DNA of 14,741 nucleotides, taken from NCBI GenBank assembly GCA_003501385.1, contig DNPN01000089.1, positions 7,439 through 22,179 on the forward strand, in the 5' to 3' direction. This DNA comes from Rhizobium sp. (lineage in GTDB: Bacteria > Pseudomonadota > Alphaproteobacteria > Rhizobiales > Rhizobiaceae). Each line of letters opens with the position of its first letter. The stretch's first letter is position 1. Under the pieces are notes generated by a model that was not told where the DNA came from, did not search any database, and worked only from the letters and a program-made list of their open reading frames with translations. Both the position numbers and the translations under genes were made by a program. This document shows positions 1 through 7,104 of this stretch, one piece after another.

Positions 1-386
1 CCTTGCACCAAAGCCGCCTCACCTCCATGCAGGTGATCCGTGCCGGTGGTGTCCAACACCAGACCATCCAGCCCATCGACCGCCACAATCGGGCAGACAT
101 GCTGCAAGGCCCAGAGTGCCAGCCGATGCAAGCCTTGCTCATCCGCCGCCGGATCTTCATTCTGCAAGGTCAGGTTTGAGACCAAAGCCTGGGCCTTGGT
201 GATGGCCATGCCACGCCTCAAGCCTGCTTTTTCCGCAGCCAGATCCAGCGCGGAAATGATCCGGCGGCTGCCAAGCCGTCCAACCAGTACCAAAGGCCCA
301 TCACGAGGCGGCAAATCGTCGGGCGATTTTCGTCGCAGCCGGTCTGTCGGCCACCTTGGAAGGAAAAGTGATACAACCCTGGGCAT
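1..386 (-). CDS. imuB: ImuB, inactive Y-family DNA polymerase subunit (N-terminal part, runs off the left edge)
   Basis: Reading the minus strand from an ATG at 384-386 gives 128 residues with no stop before the window edge. The protein begins MPRVVSLFLPRWPTDRLRRK and continues with RIISALDLAAEKAGLRRGMAI and a later GLVLDTTGTDHLHGGE block, the typical N-terminus of ImuB. In this family the acidic catalytic residues of Y-family polymerases are lost; the N-terminal segment here has no canonical D-x-N/D metal site, which agrees. ImuB is known as the hub that joins ImuA and the error-prone polymerase DnaE2 to the beta clamp during SOS mutagenesis. The start is well supported: a GGAGG Shine-Dalgarno lies 6 nt upstream, inside imuA. 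The gene overlaps the end of imuA by 86 nt in another frame. dnaE2 would be expected next, outside the window. Confidence 0.9.
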   Translation of the reverse strand, partial: MPRVVSLFLPRWPTDRLRRKSPDDLPPRDGPLVLVGRLGSRRIISALDLAAEKAGLRRGMAITKAQALVSNLTLQNEDPAADEQGLHRLALWALQHVCPIVAVDGLDGLVLDTTGTDHLHGGEAALVQ

Positions 387-1062
387 CACATGCCTCCACT
401 TCAAACTCAGCACTCTCTCCACCACGACATCGCACCAGCTCCAGCCGCCACCGTGCCCGCCCAACCCCTGCCACCGGCAAAGGTGTTGATGGCAAAAGCG
501 AGGTGCGCCAGCGCGTCACCGCCGCCGTCGGCTGAGCAAACTCGGCCTGCCCGGAGGGATGTCGCCAGCGCCGGAGTGCAATGCCAATGGTGCCGGAACG
601 CTCGGACGCCAATTGCAAGCGGCGCGAAATGGTCATCGGCAACCGCGCAATCTCGGCCACGACCGCTCCAAGACCGCCGTGACGAAGACCCTCTTCAAAA
701 CACGACAGCAGGCTTTTTTCATCACCTGTCTCAATGAAGATAACCCGATCTGGCGCAAGACCCGCCTGCTCCAGCGCCGGAGCAAACAAATCCCGCTGCG
801 TGACACACCACAGAACCTTACCCCGTACCCGTGCCGCAATACCGGCAGCAAACAAGGCCGCCGCTGCGCCATGCACGGCATCGCCGCCGCCGCCAGCCAC
901 TTCATGCAAAGCACCCAAGGCAAGACCACCACCGGGTAAGCGCCGATCAATCTCAGCCAAGCCAAAGGGCAAAACATTGCGCACCCGTCCAGCACTCCCT
1001 TCAAGGGACTGAACCGATGCGCGAAGCGCCGCCAGAACAGGGCTGGAAACAAGGTCGGTCAT
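301..1062 (-). CDS. imuA: ImuA, SOS mutasome RecA-like accessory protein
   Basis: A 253-residue protein of the ImuA family (often annotated SulA-like or 'SOS-induced' protein). The RecA-like core shows at residues 29-60 (NVLPFGLAEIDRRLPGGGLA followed by LGALHEVAG), where a GGG loop stands in for the Walker A motif but the GK[ST] signature is missing. A predicted beta strand (VLWCVTQRDLF, about 83-93) and a basic C-terminus follow. Family knowledge: ImuA works with ImuB and DnaE2 in DNA-damage-induced translesion synthesis. I chose the ATG at 1060-1062. AGGAGA sits 12 nt upstream, and the longer reading starts with a TTG that is part of this ribosome-binding region. A LexA box lies 47 nt upstream of the start. 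The 3' end carries the start and Shine-Dalgarno of imuB. Confidence 0.9.
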   Translation of the reverse strand: MTDLVSSPVLAALRASVQSLEGSAGRVRNVLPFGLAEIDRRLPGGGLALGALHEVAGGGGDAVHGAAAALFAAGIAARVRGKVLWCVTQRDLFAPALEQAGLAPDRVIFIETGDEKSLLSCFEEGLRHGGLGAVVAEIARLPMTISRRLQLASERSGTIGIALRRWRHPSGQAEFAQPTAAVTRWRTSLLPSTPLPVAGVGRARWRLELVRCRGGESAEFEVEACDAQGCITFPSKVADRPAATKIARRFAAS

Positions 1063-1097
1063 GCTCGAAATCGTTCTCCTCAAGGGTGTCTATCCAG

Positions 1098-1126
1098 AGT
1101 ATCCTAATGTTCACTATTTGTTCCAA
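1098..1126 (-). promoter_or_regulatory. LexA (SOS) box and likely promoter of imuA-imuB
   Basis: GTTC-ACTATTT-GTTC at 1109-1123 is an exact match to the direct-repeat LexA operator GTTC-N7-GTTC of alphaproteobacteria. On the minus strand a plausible sigma70 promoter flanks it: TTGGAA (1126-1121), 17 bp, GATACT (1103-1098). The box would therefore lie between the -35 and -10 elements, a typical place for LexA repression. The box itself is seen directly. The promoter hexamers each match consensus at only 4 of 6 positions. Confidence 0.88.
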
Positions 1127-1571
1127 TATCAACAAGGAGTCAAGACTGATTCGGAATCGCAAGGCCGCATTTGGAATCGTCACCAACCGCAAAAAAGGCA
1201 TTGAGAAGCATCCGTGGGCAAAAAATCTCAATATAAAAATTGATATTACACAAAATAGAAATGGAAAATGATACTAATAAAAGCTACACACGTAAAAAAA
1301 GAATCAAATAATATTCAGAAACAACAAATCAACTTCTGAATGCACTCAATCGTAAACAATCCATTCAATTAAAATCAAATTTTCCTCTTTTTTTTTGCAT
1401 TGAATTTATGTATGTGAATTTAATTCATTTTTTGTGAGCAACACTATAACGAGTACACCCCGTTGGCACGAAATCTTGGATAGCCGCTGAACACAGCCAC
1501 TATACTTCGACGATTTTCAGGAACAGCGAGACTTCAAAGCGGACTTCCCGCTGACGAAGAGACCGTGTGAA
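1124..1571. other. AT-rich gene-free stretch between imuA and the PAS-like gene
   Basis: About 450 bp with markedly lower G+C than the flanking genes, including an uninterrupted T run near 1388-1396 and many A/T blocks. I see no convincing ORF, tRNA or long repeat. Small features only: an inverted repeat ATTGAGA/TCTCAAT (1200-1206 and 1226-1232), a TATAAC hexamer at 1445-1450 that could be a -10 for the gene at 1572 but lacks a good -35, and a short AGCGG/CCGCT hairpin just upstream of that gene. It probably holds the imuA promoter at its left edge and the promoter of the PAS-like gene on its right side. Confidence 0.6.
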
Positions 1572-1991
1572 ATGGGGAATATCGTGTTTAAAATCGAGGG
1601 ATTAACAGAGACACACAGATTAATAGAGGCTGGCCAAACAAACGCCAGAAGCACTCTACTCATGCCTTATGGCCTTGTGGAGGAATGGTCTGGAAATCTC
1701 GGAAGTGGGCTGATCAAGCTCAGTGACACCGCAGCGTATCTGCATGGCATAAACTGTAGGGAATGCGGATTGTTGACGGTGACACGATGTTACCATCACC
1801 GGGATCGTAGCTCCGTACTGGAATTGTTTGAAAAAGCAGCCACCAAAGCATCTTCATTCTGCTTTTCGACCACAATACTTTTAGGAAACTATGCAAAGAG
1901 ACCCGTTTTTTGCATGGGACGATCCATCAACTCAGATGCATCCTGCCCCGACGCAATTGTTGGCATCTTTATATTCCCGAATCTTCAGTAA
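1572..1991 (+). CDS. Small stand-alone PAS-like protein (hypothetical)
   Basis: A 139-residue cytoplasmic protein with no signal peptide or membrane segment. From about residue 39 the pattern reads like a single PAS domain: EEWSGNLGSGLIKLSDTAAY-LHG, then the helix segment HHRDRSSVLELFEKAATKAS, then two beta strands (SSFCFSTTILL and KRPVFCMGRSI) and a final VGIFIFP strand. Small proteins of this layout occur in rhizobia and have no effector domain attached, so a role as a sensor or interaction module is possible but unproven. Five Cys residues (positions about 82, 85, 98, 114, 125) are notable. The Shine-Dalgarno is weak (GAAGAGA about 10 nt upstream of ATG). Codon use and G+C are lower than in neighbouring genes and the gene lies beside an AT-rich stretch, which suggests transfer. 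The PAS reading is by pattern only. Confidence 0.62.
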   Translation: MGNIVFKIEGLTETHRLIEAGQTNARSTLLMPYGLVEEWSGNLGSGLIKLSDTAAYLHGINCRECGLLTVTRCYHHRDRSSVLELFEKAATKASSFCFSTTILLGNYAKRPVFCMGRSINSDASCPDAIVGIFIFPNLQ

Positions 1992-2005
1992 AGCACCGAC
2001 TACGT

Positions 2006-2037
2006 AATTCCTTAAGTCTAGCCCGATCTAAGGAATT
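2006..2037. repeat. Inverted repeat downstream of the PAS-like gene
   Basis: Perfect 9-bp arms AATTCCTTA (2006-2014) and TAAGGAATT (2029-2037) with a 14-nt spacer, beginning 15 nt after the stop codon at 1989-1991. It could stabilise or end the transcript, but no T tract follows, so a classic intrinsic terminator is not supported. Confidence 0.45.
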
Positions 2038-2147
2038 CCGCAGCAGATTTGCACTGCTCACGTTATAATGACGCCACCGTATGGTATTGTACAGCTGCAC
2101 TGACAGAATTTCACCATTGGCTATCCTGACCTTCATGGCCATTGCAA

Positions 2148-2176
2148 CGCGCGCCAGACGCAAGGCCTGACGCGCG
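2148..2176 (-). terminator. Hairpin just after the oxygenase gene, possible end of operon
   Basis: Arms CGCGCGCCAG (2148-2157) and CTGACGCGCG (2167-2176) enclose a 9-nt loop. Read as minus-strand RNA, all ten pairs can form with one U.G wobble; read as plus-strand RNA the same position is a C/A mismatch. The hairpin therefore fits the transcript of the oxygenase operon, whose stop codon lies 18 nt upstream on that strand. There is only a very short T run after it, so termination may be weak or Rho-assisted. A further copy of CTGACGCGCG occurs at 2203-2212 inside the end of the gene. Confidence 0.45.
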
Positions 2177-2193
2177 ATGACGTGAGCCTTGGC

Positions 2194-3690
2194 TCAGACC
2201 TGCTGACGCGCGGTCTCCAGCGTGCTGGCCGGGGTCCAGTTGCCATGCAGCGACATGCGCAAGCGGAACGGGATTTTGATGCGGGCAATAGGCCCCGCCG
2301 CCATTTTCAACGAATCCAGCACCACAAGCTCGGTATTGTCGCCGTTGAGATGGTTCAAAAGCGCAATCACATAGCCATCGCCTTCAGGGGCATCTGCTGA
2401 GCGCGGCACAAAAATCGGCTCCTGGAAGCATTGGGCGTTGCCCGGAAACCAGGCATCGCTCTCGCCGGTTTTGACATTCACATGAGCGAGCTGGTTGAAG
2501 AACTGGAAGGGGCGTTCGCCAAGGCTTTCATCAAAAGGCAAGCGCGGATCGAAGGCCAGAACAAAGCCGTGCTCATAAAGCTTGCCCGTGAAGCGCTCAT
2601 CACACCGTGGAAACTCGCACGGGAAGGATGTGATGGGGCGTGGCTTGAGCGCGTGTTCCTCTGCCCCGGAATCGCCTGGACCGTTGAGGTTGAACGACCA
2701 GCGCATCAGCTGCGAGCTGAGTGTTTCCGGCAGGGGAACCGAGCCGTCAGCCTGCGGGAAAAAGTAGAAGATATTGCCCGTGGTCACAGGCATATCCACC
2801 TGCAACATGCCATCTTCTTCATAGGAATTCAGCGTGTGTCCCTGAAAACCATCCTTGGGGCCATAGAACCACATGACATCTTCAGCGCTGCCATCACGCG
2901 GAAGTACGCCGAACAGCTGTGGCAGATCGGGCTGCCATTCGAAATGCTGGCCGCCTGCCTTCATCCGATCCACATCCACCGTCAATGGAATCAGCGGAAA
3001 CACCACATGCCGGGCCGTAATGGCAAAATCGTGGATCATCGCCGCATAAGGCGCTTTGAACCAGATTTCCTTTTTCAGCTTGCCGTTGGCGTCGATCTCG
3101 AAATAGGCGATATCAGGCGTGCCTTCACCCTTGGCTTCATAGGCAAAACACAGCAAATCACCATTGTCGGGATCAATCTTGGGGTGGGCGGTAAAGGTTG
3201 CCGACTTGATCTGGCCGTTAAAGTCCCACACACCAATGGTTTCCAGCGTTTCCGGGTCCAGCGCATAAGGAAGCGCGTCTTCCTTCATAGCCAGCAGAAC
3301 GCCGCCATGGAACAATACGGTGGTGTTGGCCGTGGTGTTATTCTCGGCAGCCAGCGGGTCATTGGTATAGATATTCCGATAGACGCCGTTCAGCGAACGA
3401 CGCTCACGCCACTGCGCCGCCAGACGGTCTGTCTGTACATAGCGCCGACGCAGGCTGACATGGCCGTTCTCAAACGTGAATGCGGAGACGAGACCGTCAC
3501 CATTGAAGAAAATGTCTTTGCCGAGCATCGGCGGATAATAGGAATCCGGAGAAACCTGAAAAAACGTGCCCTGAATGGATGCGGGCAGCGTGCCTTCGAT
3601 TTCCAGATCAACAATCTGCGTCTCCACACGGCTGGGGTTGTACAGGCCGGTGAATTCTGAAATTTCCGGGAAGGTCATGCTCATGATCAT
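2194..3690 (-). CDS. Carotenoid oxygenase family dioxygenase, lignostilbene/resveratrol-cleaving type
   Basis: A 498-residue member of the RPE65/carotenoid cleavage oxygenase family, a seven-bladed propeller with one Fe(II) held by four histidines. All four are visible: H169 (TAHPKIDP), H220 (MIHDFAIT), H285 (GFQGHTLNSY) and H482 (MSLHGNWTP). E359 and E424 (FQEPIFVP) fit the second-shell glutamates. F62, Y104 and K136 stand at the spacing of the Phe, Tyr and Lys that contact the 4'-hydroxystilbene ring in characterised lignostilbene dioxygenases, so cleavage of a hydroxystilbene C=C bond to two benzaldehydes is favoured over carotenoid cleavage. There is no signal peptide. It is the last gene of the FUSC-ALDH operon, 21 nt after the ALDH stop. 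ATG codons at 3690, 3684 and 3678 are all possible; AGAAGG is spaced best for the one at 3684. Substrate is inferred. Confidence 0.88.
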   Translation of the reverse strand: MIMSMTFPEISEFTGLYNPSRVETQIVDLEIEGTLPASIQGTFFQVSPDSYYPPMLGKDIFFNGDGLVSAFTFENGHVSLRRRYVQTDRLAAQWRERRSLNGVYRNIYTNDPLAAENNTTANTTVLFHGGVLLAMKEDALPYALDPETLETIGVWDFNGQIKSATFTAHPKIDPDNGDLLCFAYEAKGEGTPDIAYFEIDANGKLKKEIWFKAPYAAMIHDFAITARHVVFPLIPLTVDVDRMKAGGQHFEWQPDLPQLFGVLPRDGSAEDVMWFYGPKDGFQGHTLNSYEEDGMLQVDMPVTTGNIFYFFPQADGSVPLPETLSSQLMRWSFNLNGPGDSGAEEHALKPRPITSFPCEFPRCDERFTGKLYEHGFVLAFDPRLPFDESLGERPFQFFNQLAHVNVKTGESDAWFPGNAQCFQEPIFVPRSADAPEGDGYVIALLNHLNGDNTELVVLDSLKMAAGPIARIKIPFRLRMSLHGNWTPASTLETARQQV

Positions 3691-3711
3691 TTGCCTTCTG
3701 TTGATACCTGT

Positions 3712-5184
3712 TTAGAAAGGATAAGCGTTTGGTTCTTCCTGCACACTGATCCAGTGGTCGGTGGTCAGTTCCTGGATAATCCAGTCGCTGTTGAAACGGC
3801 CAAGGCCGCTGTTTTTCTCCCCGCCAAACATGGTGTTGGCGTCGTCACAGGGAGAGATATCGTTGATGTGGGTCATGCCCGCTTCAATCTGTTTGGCAAA
3901 GCGCAGGCCTCTGGCGGCGTCTTTTGTAAACACGCAGCTGGAAAGCCCGAACTCGGTCTGGTTGGCCATGCGCAGGGCGTCCGCCTCATCGGTTGCGCGG
4001 ATAAGAGGCGCAATCGGGCTGAACAGTTCGGTTTGGGCCAGAACGGAATCATTGGCGACATCCACAAACACCTGCGGTGGCAGAACCTGTCCCGACGGGG
4101 CCTCGCCCAACACCTGTCCAATGCCTGCTGCGCGGGCCTTTTCAACATGGCCAAGGGCGGCCTTGAACTGCTTTTCGTTGATCAGCGGTCCAATCACTGT
4201 ATCGGGCAAGTTTGGATCACCGACCTTGAGCTTGCGCGCCCGCTCCACAAACGCCTCAACAAAGCGGTCGTACAGCCCTGCCTCGATGATGATCCGGTTG
4301 GTGCTCATGCAAATCTGGCCCTGATGCAGAAAGCGGCCGACGAGGGCACCACTCACGGCACGGTCAAGATCGGCATCGTCCAGCACCACGCAAGGCGCAT
4401 TGCCGCCAAGCTCCAGACCCACGCGCTTCAATGTTGGCCCGTTCACGGCCAGTTCGCCAATCCGCTTGCCAACCCGGGTTGAGCCGGTGAAGGAGATGAA
4501 TTTGGGAACCTCGTGCAGCGTGAAGGAATCGCCCACCTCGCTCACTTCGCCCACCACCACATTGAGCAACCCGGGCGGCAGGCCCGCTTCCTCATAAATG
4601 CTGGCCAGCAGCAGACCGCCAGTGATGGGCGTATCTTCTGCGGGCTTGACCACAACACCATTGCCGGTGGCCAGCGCCGGGGCCACCGTGCGGTTGGTGA
4701 GATGCATGGGGAAATTCCATGGGCTGATGACACCCACCACGCCAATCGGGCTACGATAGACCCGGCTTTCCTTGCCAGGAATATCAATGGGCAGAATGCG
4801 TCCGGCAATCCGCGATGGCATGGTGGCCGCTGCCAGAGTGTTGGCGCGCACCGAAGCCCATTCCAGCTCGGCCTTGATGCGTGTACTGCCGGACTCATTA
4901 ATCAGCCAGTCGACGATTTCGCCATGGCGGCGCTCCATCACAGCAACCGCGCGATACATCACCGCCGCACGCTCACTGGGCAGCAGACGCGCCCAATCCA
5001 GCTGGGCTTTGGCGGCGGCGCGGTAGGCCTCATCAAGATCATCGCGGGAGGCGCAGGCAATCTCGGTCAGGGTCTGTCCGTTGTAAGGATTGCTATCGAG
5101 CAACGAGGTTCCTGCGCGACCAGCCCGCCAGCGACCGGCAATATACTGGCCGGTGAACTGGTTCGCAGTCTGGGTATCAGTCAT
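3712..5184 (-). CDS. NAD(P)-dependent aldehyde dehydrogenase, benzaldehyde/vanillin type
   Basis: A 490-residue, full-length cytoplasmic ALDH. Expected residues are present: N157 in PWNFP, K180 and E183 in the cofactor region (VVVKPAEDTP), FTGSTRVG (232-239) of the Rossmann fold, general base E258 in LELGG, nucleophile C292 in GQICMSTNR, and E386 in TELFSP. The GQICMST segment and the FGGEKNSGLGRFN C-terminal segment resemble bacterial benzaldehyde and vanillin dehydrogenases, which turn aromatic aldehydes into acids. Its ATG lies inside the end of the FUSC gene (8-nt overlap), with AGGA 9 nt upstream, so translation is probably coupled. Context suggests that it oxidises the aldehydes released by the downstream oxygenase. 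Other aldehyde substrates cannot be excluded. Confidence 0.9.
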   Translation of the reverse strand: MTDTQTANQFTGQYIAGRWRAGRAGTSLLDSNPYNGQTLTEIACASRDDLDEAYRAAAKAQLDWARLLPSERAAVMYRAVAVMERRHGEIVDWLINESGSTRIKAELEWASVRANTLAAATMPSRIAGRILPIDIPGKESRVYRSPIGVVGVISPWNFPMHLTNRTVAPALATGNGVVVKPAEDTPITGGLLLASIYEEAGLPPGLLNVVVGEVSEVGDSFTLHEVPKFISFTGSTRVGKRIGELAVNGPTLKRVGLELGGNAPCVVLDDADLDRAVSGALVGRFLHQGQICMSTNRIIIEAGLYDRFVEAFVERARKLKVGDPNLPDTVIGPLINEKQFKAALGHVEKARAAGIGQVLGEAPSGQVLPPQVFVDVANDSVLAQTELFSPIAPLIRATDEADALRMANQTEFGLSSCVFTKDAARGLRFAKQIEAGMTHINDISPCDDANTMFGGEKNSGLGRFNSDWIIQELTTDHWISVQEEPNAYPF

Positions 5185-6958
5185 GGCGCTTTATCCTAAA
5201 GTTGGAGTTGATAATGGCAGTGAGCATGGCGCTGGCCTCCACTGCGGCTTCCGCCTGAGCCGCGCTGGATTTTTTACTTTGGGCTTCCCCCGCCATGGCC
5301 AGAGTTTCGGCGGCGCTGGCCAAACATGCTTGCGCCGCACCAACGAGAACGCTGTCGGCATCTGTAAAATCCAGCAGTCGCACCTGCGTGCCGCGCAGCG
5401 CTTCATGGGCGTGCCTCGCGGTCTTGGCACGGGTGCTGTGGGCAATACGAAGGGTCAGCAAGACAATCCGGCGCGCCAAATGCTTGCGCCGCACGGCGGG
5501 TGTGGAGGGCAAAACCAGCCAGAACAGGGCCACGGCAATCAAGACACCCGCAACGATTGCCGAAATTTGCGAGAGCGCAACAGCCGCCGCAACGGGGGCT
5601 GATCCGGGCTGTGCCGTCAGCAGAAATGTCATGGCCAGATCGATTGCCATTTTTGCCGTTACGGGTTGGCGCATCAGCCATGCCGCCACCAAAAGAACAG
5701 GTGCAATTGACAACAGCATCAGCAGCAAACCGTCAGCATGCGGCAAGACGAAGAGGCGCACCAACAAACCGGCCAGCGCCCCGGCGAGCGTGCCCAAAAG
5801 CACCTGAATAACCATATCATTGCCCTGTTCGTGGCTGGAAAACAACGAGGTGAACAGCACTGCCGTCATCACCATCATGGCACCGGCCTGCCATGCCGTG
5901 AGCTGCCAGAAGAGAGCGGCAATGGCCAAGGCAAGAACCGGTCGGGCGATGGCCTGACAGGCGACCGCACAGTCGAAATCAAACCGCAGCTTGTGGCGCG
6001 TCTGCCAGCTGGCCGGGTCCAATGCCTCGGACAGTTCGCGCAACGTCTGCATCATGGCGGTGTGTCCACCCGCTTCAGCCTGCTGTGCGAGATGCTGCAC
6101 ACGCTGCAATGGCTCAAGCTGGGACTCCGCTTGGGCAGAACCGCCAGCGGCAACCGTCTGCGGAGAACCTGAGGGCGTGCGAGAAGAAAGGGCAATCAAC
6201 TCCAGCAGCAGCCCGGAGATATGGCGCAGCCGCAAGGCATCAAGCCGACGGCTGAGTGAGCCAGCAGCCCGCTGATCAATGGCACGGTCGAAGACACCGA
6301 TGTCGCCGATCAGCAGATCATCCGCTGTTGGCTCCGCACGGCTCAATGTATTTTCGGCAAGATTCAGGACGCGATCAAGAATATCACGCGCCTGTTTTTC
6401 CATCTTCACATCCGGCAGAGGCAAAGCACGGAAGGACAGAAGCGTGGAACAGCCAAGACCAATGAGCGTACACAGCACTCGGTCCAGCGCCAGCGCCGCC
6501 GTTGCATCGCCATCACCCAGGCCAAACAGCACCACGATGCCCGCCGTGTAACCGGCCAACACAAGGCCGTAATTGCGAAAATGCCGAAAAACCGAGCCAA
6601 GGCCTGCGCAAAGCGCCACCCAGAATGCGAGAATGACCAGCGCAACAACAAGATCCCGGCCCCAGAAGGTCAAAATCACCGCGCCTGCCATGGCTCCACA
6701 GATCGTGCCAAACAGACGCGCAAAGCTGCGTACAATCAGCAGGCCGCGCGTGGGCTGCGCAACCAGCCACACCGTCATGGCCGCCCACCAAGGGTGATGA
6801 ATGTTGAGCAAATCGGCGCATGCCAGCGCCAGAAGTGCCGCAGCGGTGGTGCGGATGGCAAACTCCAGCGGTCGCAAGGGAGGAGATACGCGGCGAGACC
6901 CCGGGCTGGTTTGCCCGACACAGTCCCTGTTCTCCAACAATAGCGATCCGACGCCCAC
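5177..6958 (-). CDS. FUSC-family inner-membrane transporter (aromatic acid or fusaric acid efflux type)
   Basis: A 593-residue membrane protein with two hydrophobic blocks: about residues 31-180 (several helices, with HHPWWAAMTVW near 54-64) and about 335-500, separated by a soluble, largely helical region and followed by a soluble tail. This two-half layout is that of the FUSC/AaeB/YccS family, known for export of aromatic acids such as p-hydroxybenzoate and of fusaric acid. Such pumps often work with a HlyD-type periplasmic adaptor and a DUF1656 protein; neither is in this window. The start is GTG at 6956-6958, backed by a GGAGG Shine-Dalgarno 6 nt upstream. It is the first gene of the operon with ALDH and oxygenase, under a strong promoter and a candidate TetR operator. 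Confidence 0.85.
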   Translation of the reverse strand: MGVGSLLLENRDCVGQTSPGSRRVSPPLRPLEFAIRTTAAALLALACADLLNIHHPWWAAMTVWLVAQPTRGLLIVRSFARLFGTICGAMAGAVILTFWGRDLVVALVILAFWVALCAGLGSVFRHFRNYGLVLAGYTAGIVVLFGLGDGDATAALALDRVLCTLIGLGCSTLLSFRALPLPDVKMEKQARDILDRVLNLAENTLSRAEPTADDLLIGDIGVFDRAIDQRAAGSLSRRLDALRLRHISGLLLELIALSSRTPSGSPQTVAAGGSAQAESQLEPLQRVQHLAQQAEAGGHTAMMQTLRELSEALDPASWQTRHKLRFDFDCAVACQAIARPVLALAIAALFWQLTAWQAGAMMVMTAVLFTSLFSSHEQGNDMVIQVLLGTLAGALAGLLVRLFVLPHADGLLLMLLSIAPVLLVAAWLMRQPVTAKMAIDLAMTFLLTAQPGSAPVAAAVALSQISAIVAGVLIAVALFWLVLPSTPAVRRKHLARRIVLLTLRIAHSTRAKTARHAHEALRGTQVRLLDFTDADSVLVGAAQACLASAAETLAMAGEAQSKKSSAAQAEAAVEASAMLTAIINSNFRIKRHD

Positions 6959-6973
6959 GAAGAACCTCCATAC

Positions 6974-6991
6974 ATGTACAATGTGGTACAG
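6974..6991. promoter_or_regulatory. Candidate TetR operator 1 (at the start site of the FUSC operon)
   Basis: On the minus strand CTGTAC-CACATT-GTACAT; the core TGTAC-N6-GTACA at 6975-6990 is a perfect dyad. It abuts the -10 hexamer of the FUSC promoter and covers the expected transcription start near 6984, so a bound repressor would block the operon. The same half-site layout recurs 52 bp away at 7026-7043. Binding by the adjacent TetR protein is inferred. Confidence 0.65.
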
Positions 6992-7019
6992 TTATATTCA
7001 GCGCTTTGACCCTTGTCAA
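6991..7019 (-). promoter_or_regulatory. Sigma70-like promoter of the FUSC-ALDH-oxygenase operon
   Basis: On the minus strand TTGACA (7019-7014, 6 of 6 to consensus), a 17-bp spacer, and TATAAC (6996-6991, 5 of 6). A start near 6984 would give a leader of about 26 nt with GGAGG before the GTG of the FUSC gene. Its -35 lies directly next to the -35 of the divergent tetR promoter. Confidence 0.78.
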
Positions 7020-7034
7020 TATTTTCTGTACGAT
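7006..7034 (+). promoter_or_regulatory. Sigma70-like promoter of the tetR gene
   Basis: TTGACC (7006-7011, 5 of 6), 17-bp spacer, TACGAT (7029-7034, 4 of 6). The -10 lies inside candidate operator 2, which predicts autorepression. Confidence 0.62.
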
Positions 7035-7043
7035 ACCGTTCAG
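7026..7043. promoter_or_regulatory. Candidate TetR operator 2 (over the tetR -10)
   Basis: CTGTAC-GATACC-GTTCAG, an 18-bp dyad with one mismatch between arms. Its half-site (CTGTAC) and 6-bp spacer match operator 1, and its centre is 52 bp from that of operator 1, about five helical turns, so both sites face the same side of the DNA. Confidence 0.6.
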
Positions 7044-7104
7044 TTATGATGAATCATTCATTTCAAGATTTTCTAATTCAAAGGTCATCAAGGGGAATAT
7101 CGAC

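Noticed and set aside
1969..2163. 64-codon minus-strand ORF between the oxygenase gene and the PAS-like gene
   Set aside because: It overlaps the end of the PAS-like gene, its start falls in the hairpin at 2148-2176, no Shine-Dalgarno is visible and the product resembles nothing I know.
2431..3660. Long plus-strand ORF (409 codons) opposite the oxygenase gene
   Set aside because: It is the antisense shadow of a well-supported gene; G+C-rich third positions keep the opposite frame open. The product has no family features.
3691..5199. Plus-strand ORFs (263 and 228 codons) opposite the aldehyde dehydrogenase
   Set aside because: Antisense shadows of a complete ALDH with all catalytic residues.
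6820..7104. Extended N-terminus of the TetR reading frame
   Set aside because: It crosses both promoters and the divergent FUSC start; the TetR domain begins right after the GTG at 7105, which has a good Shine-Dalgarno.
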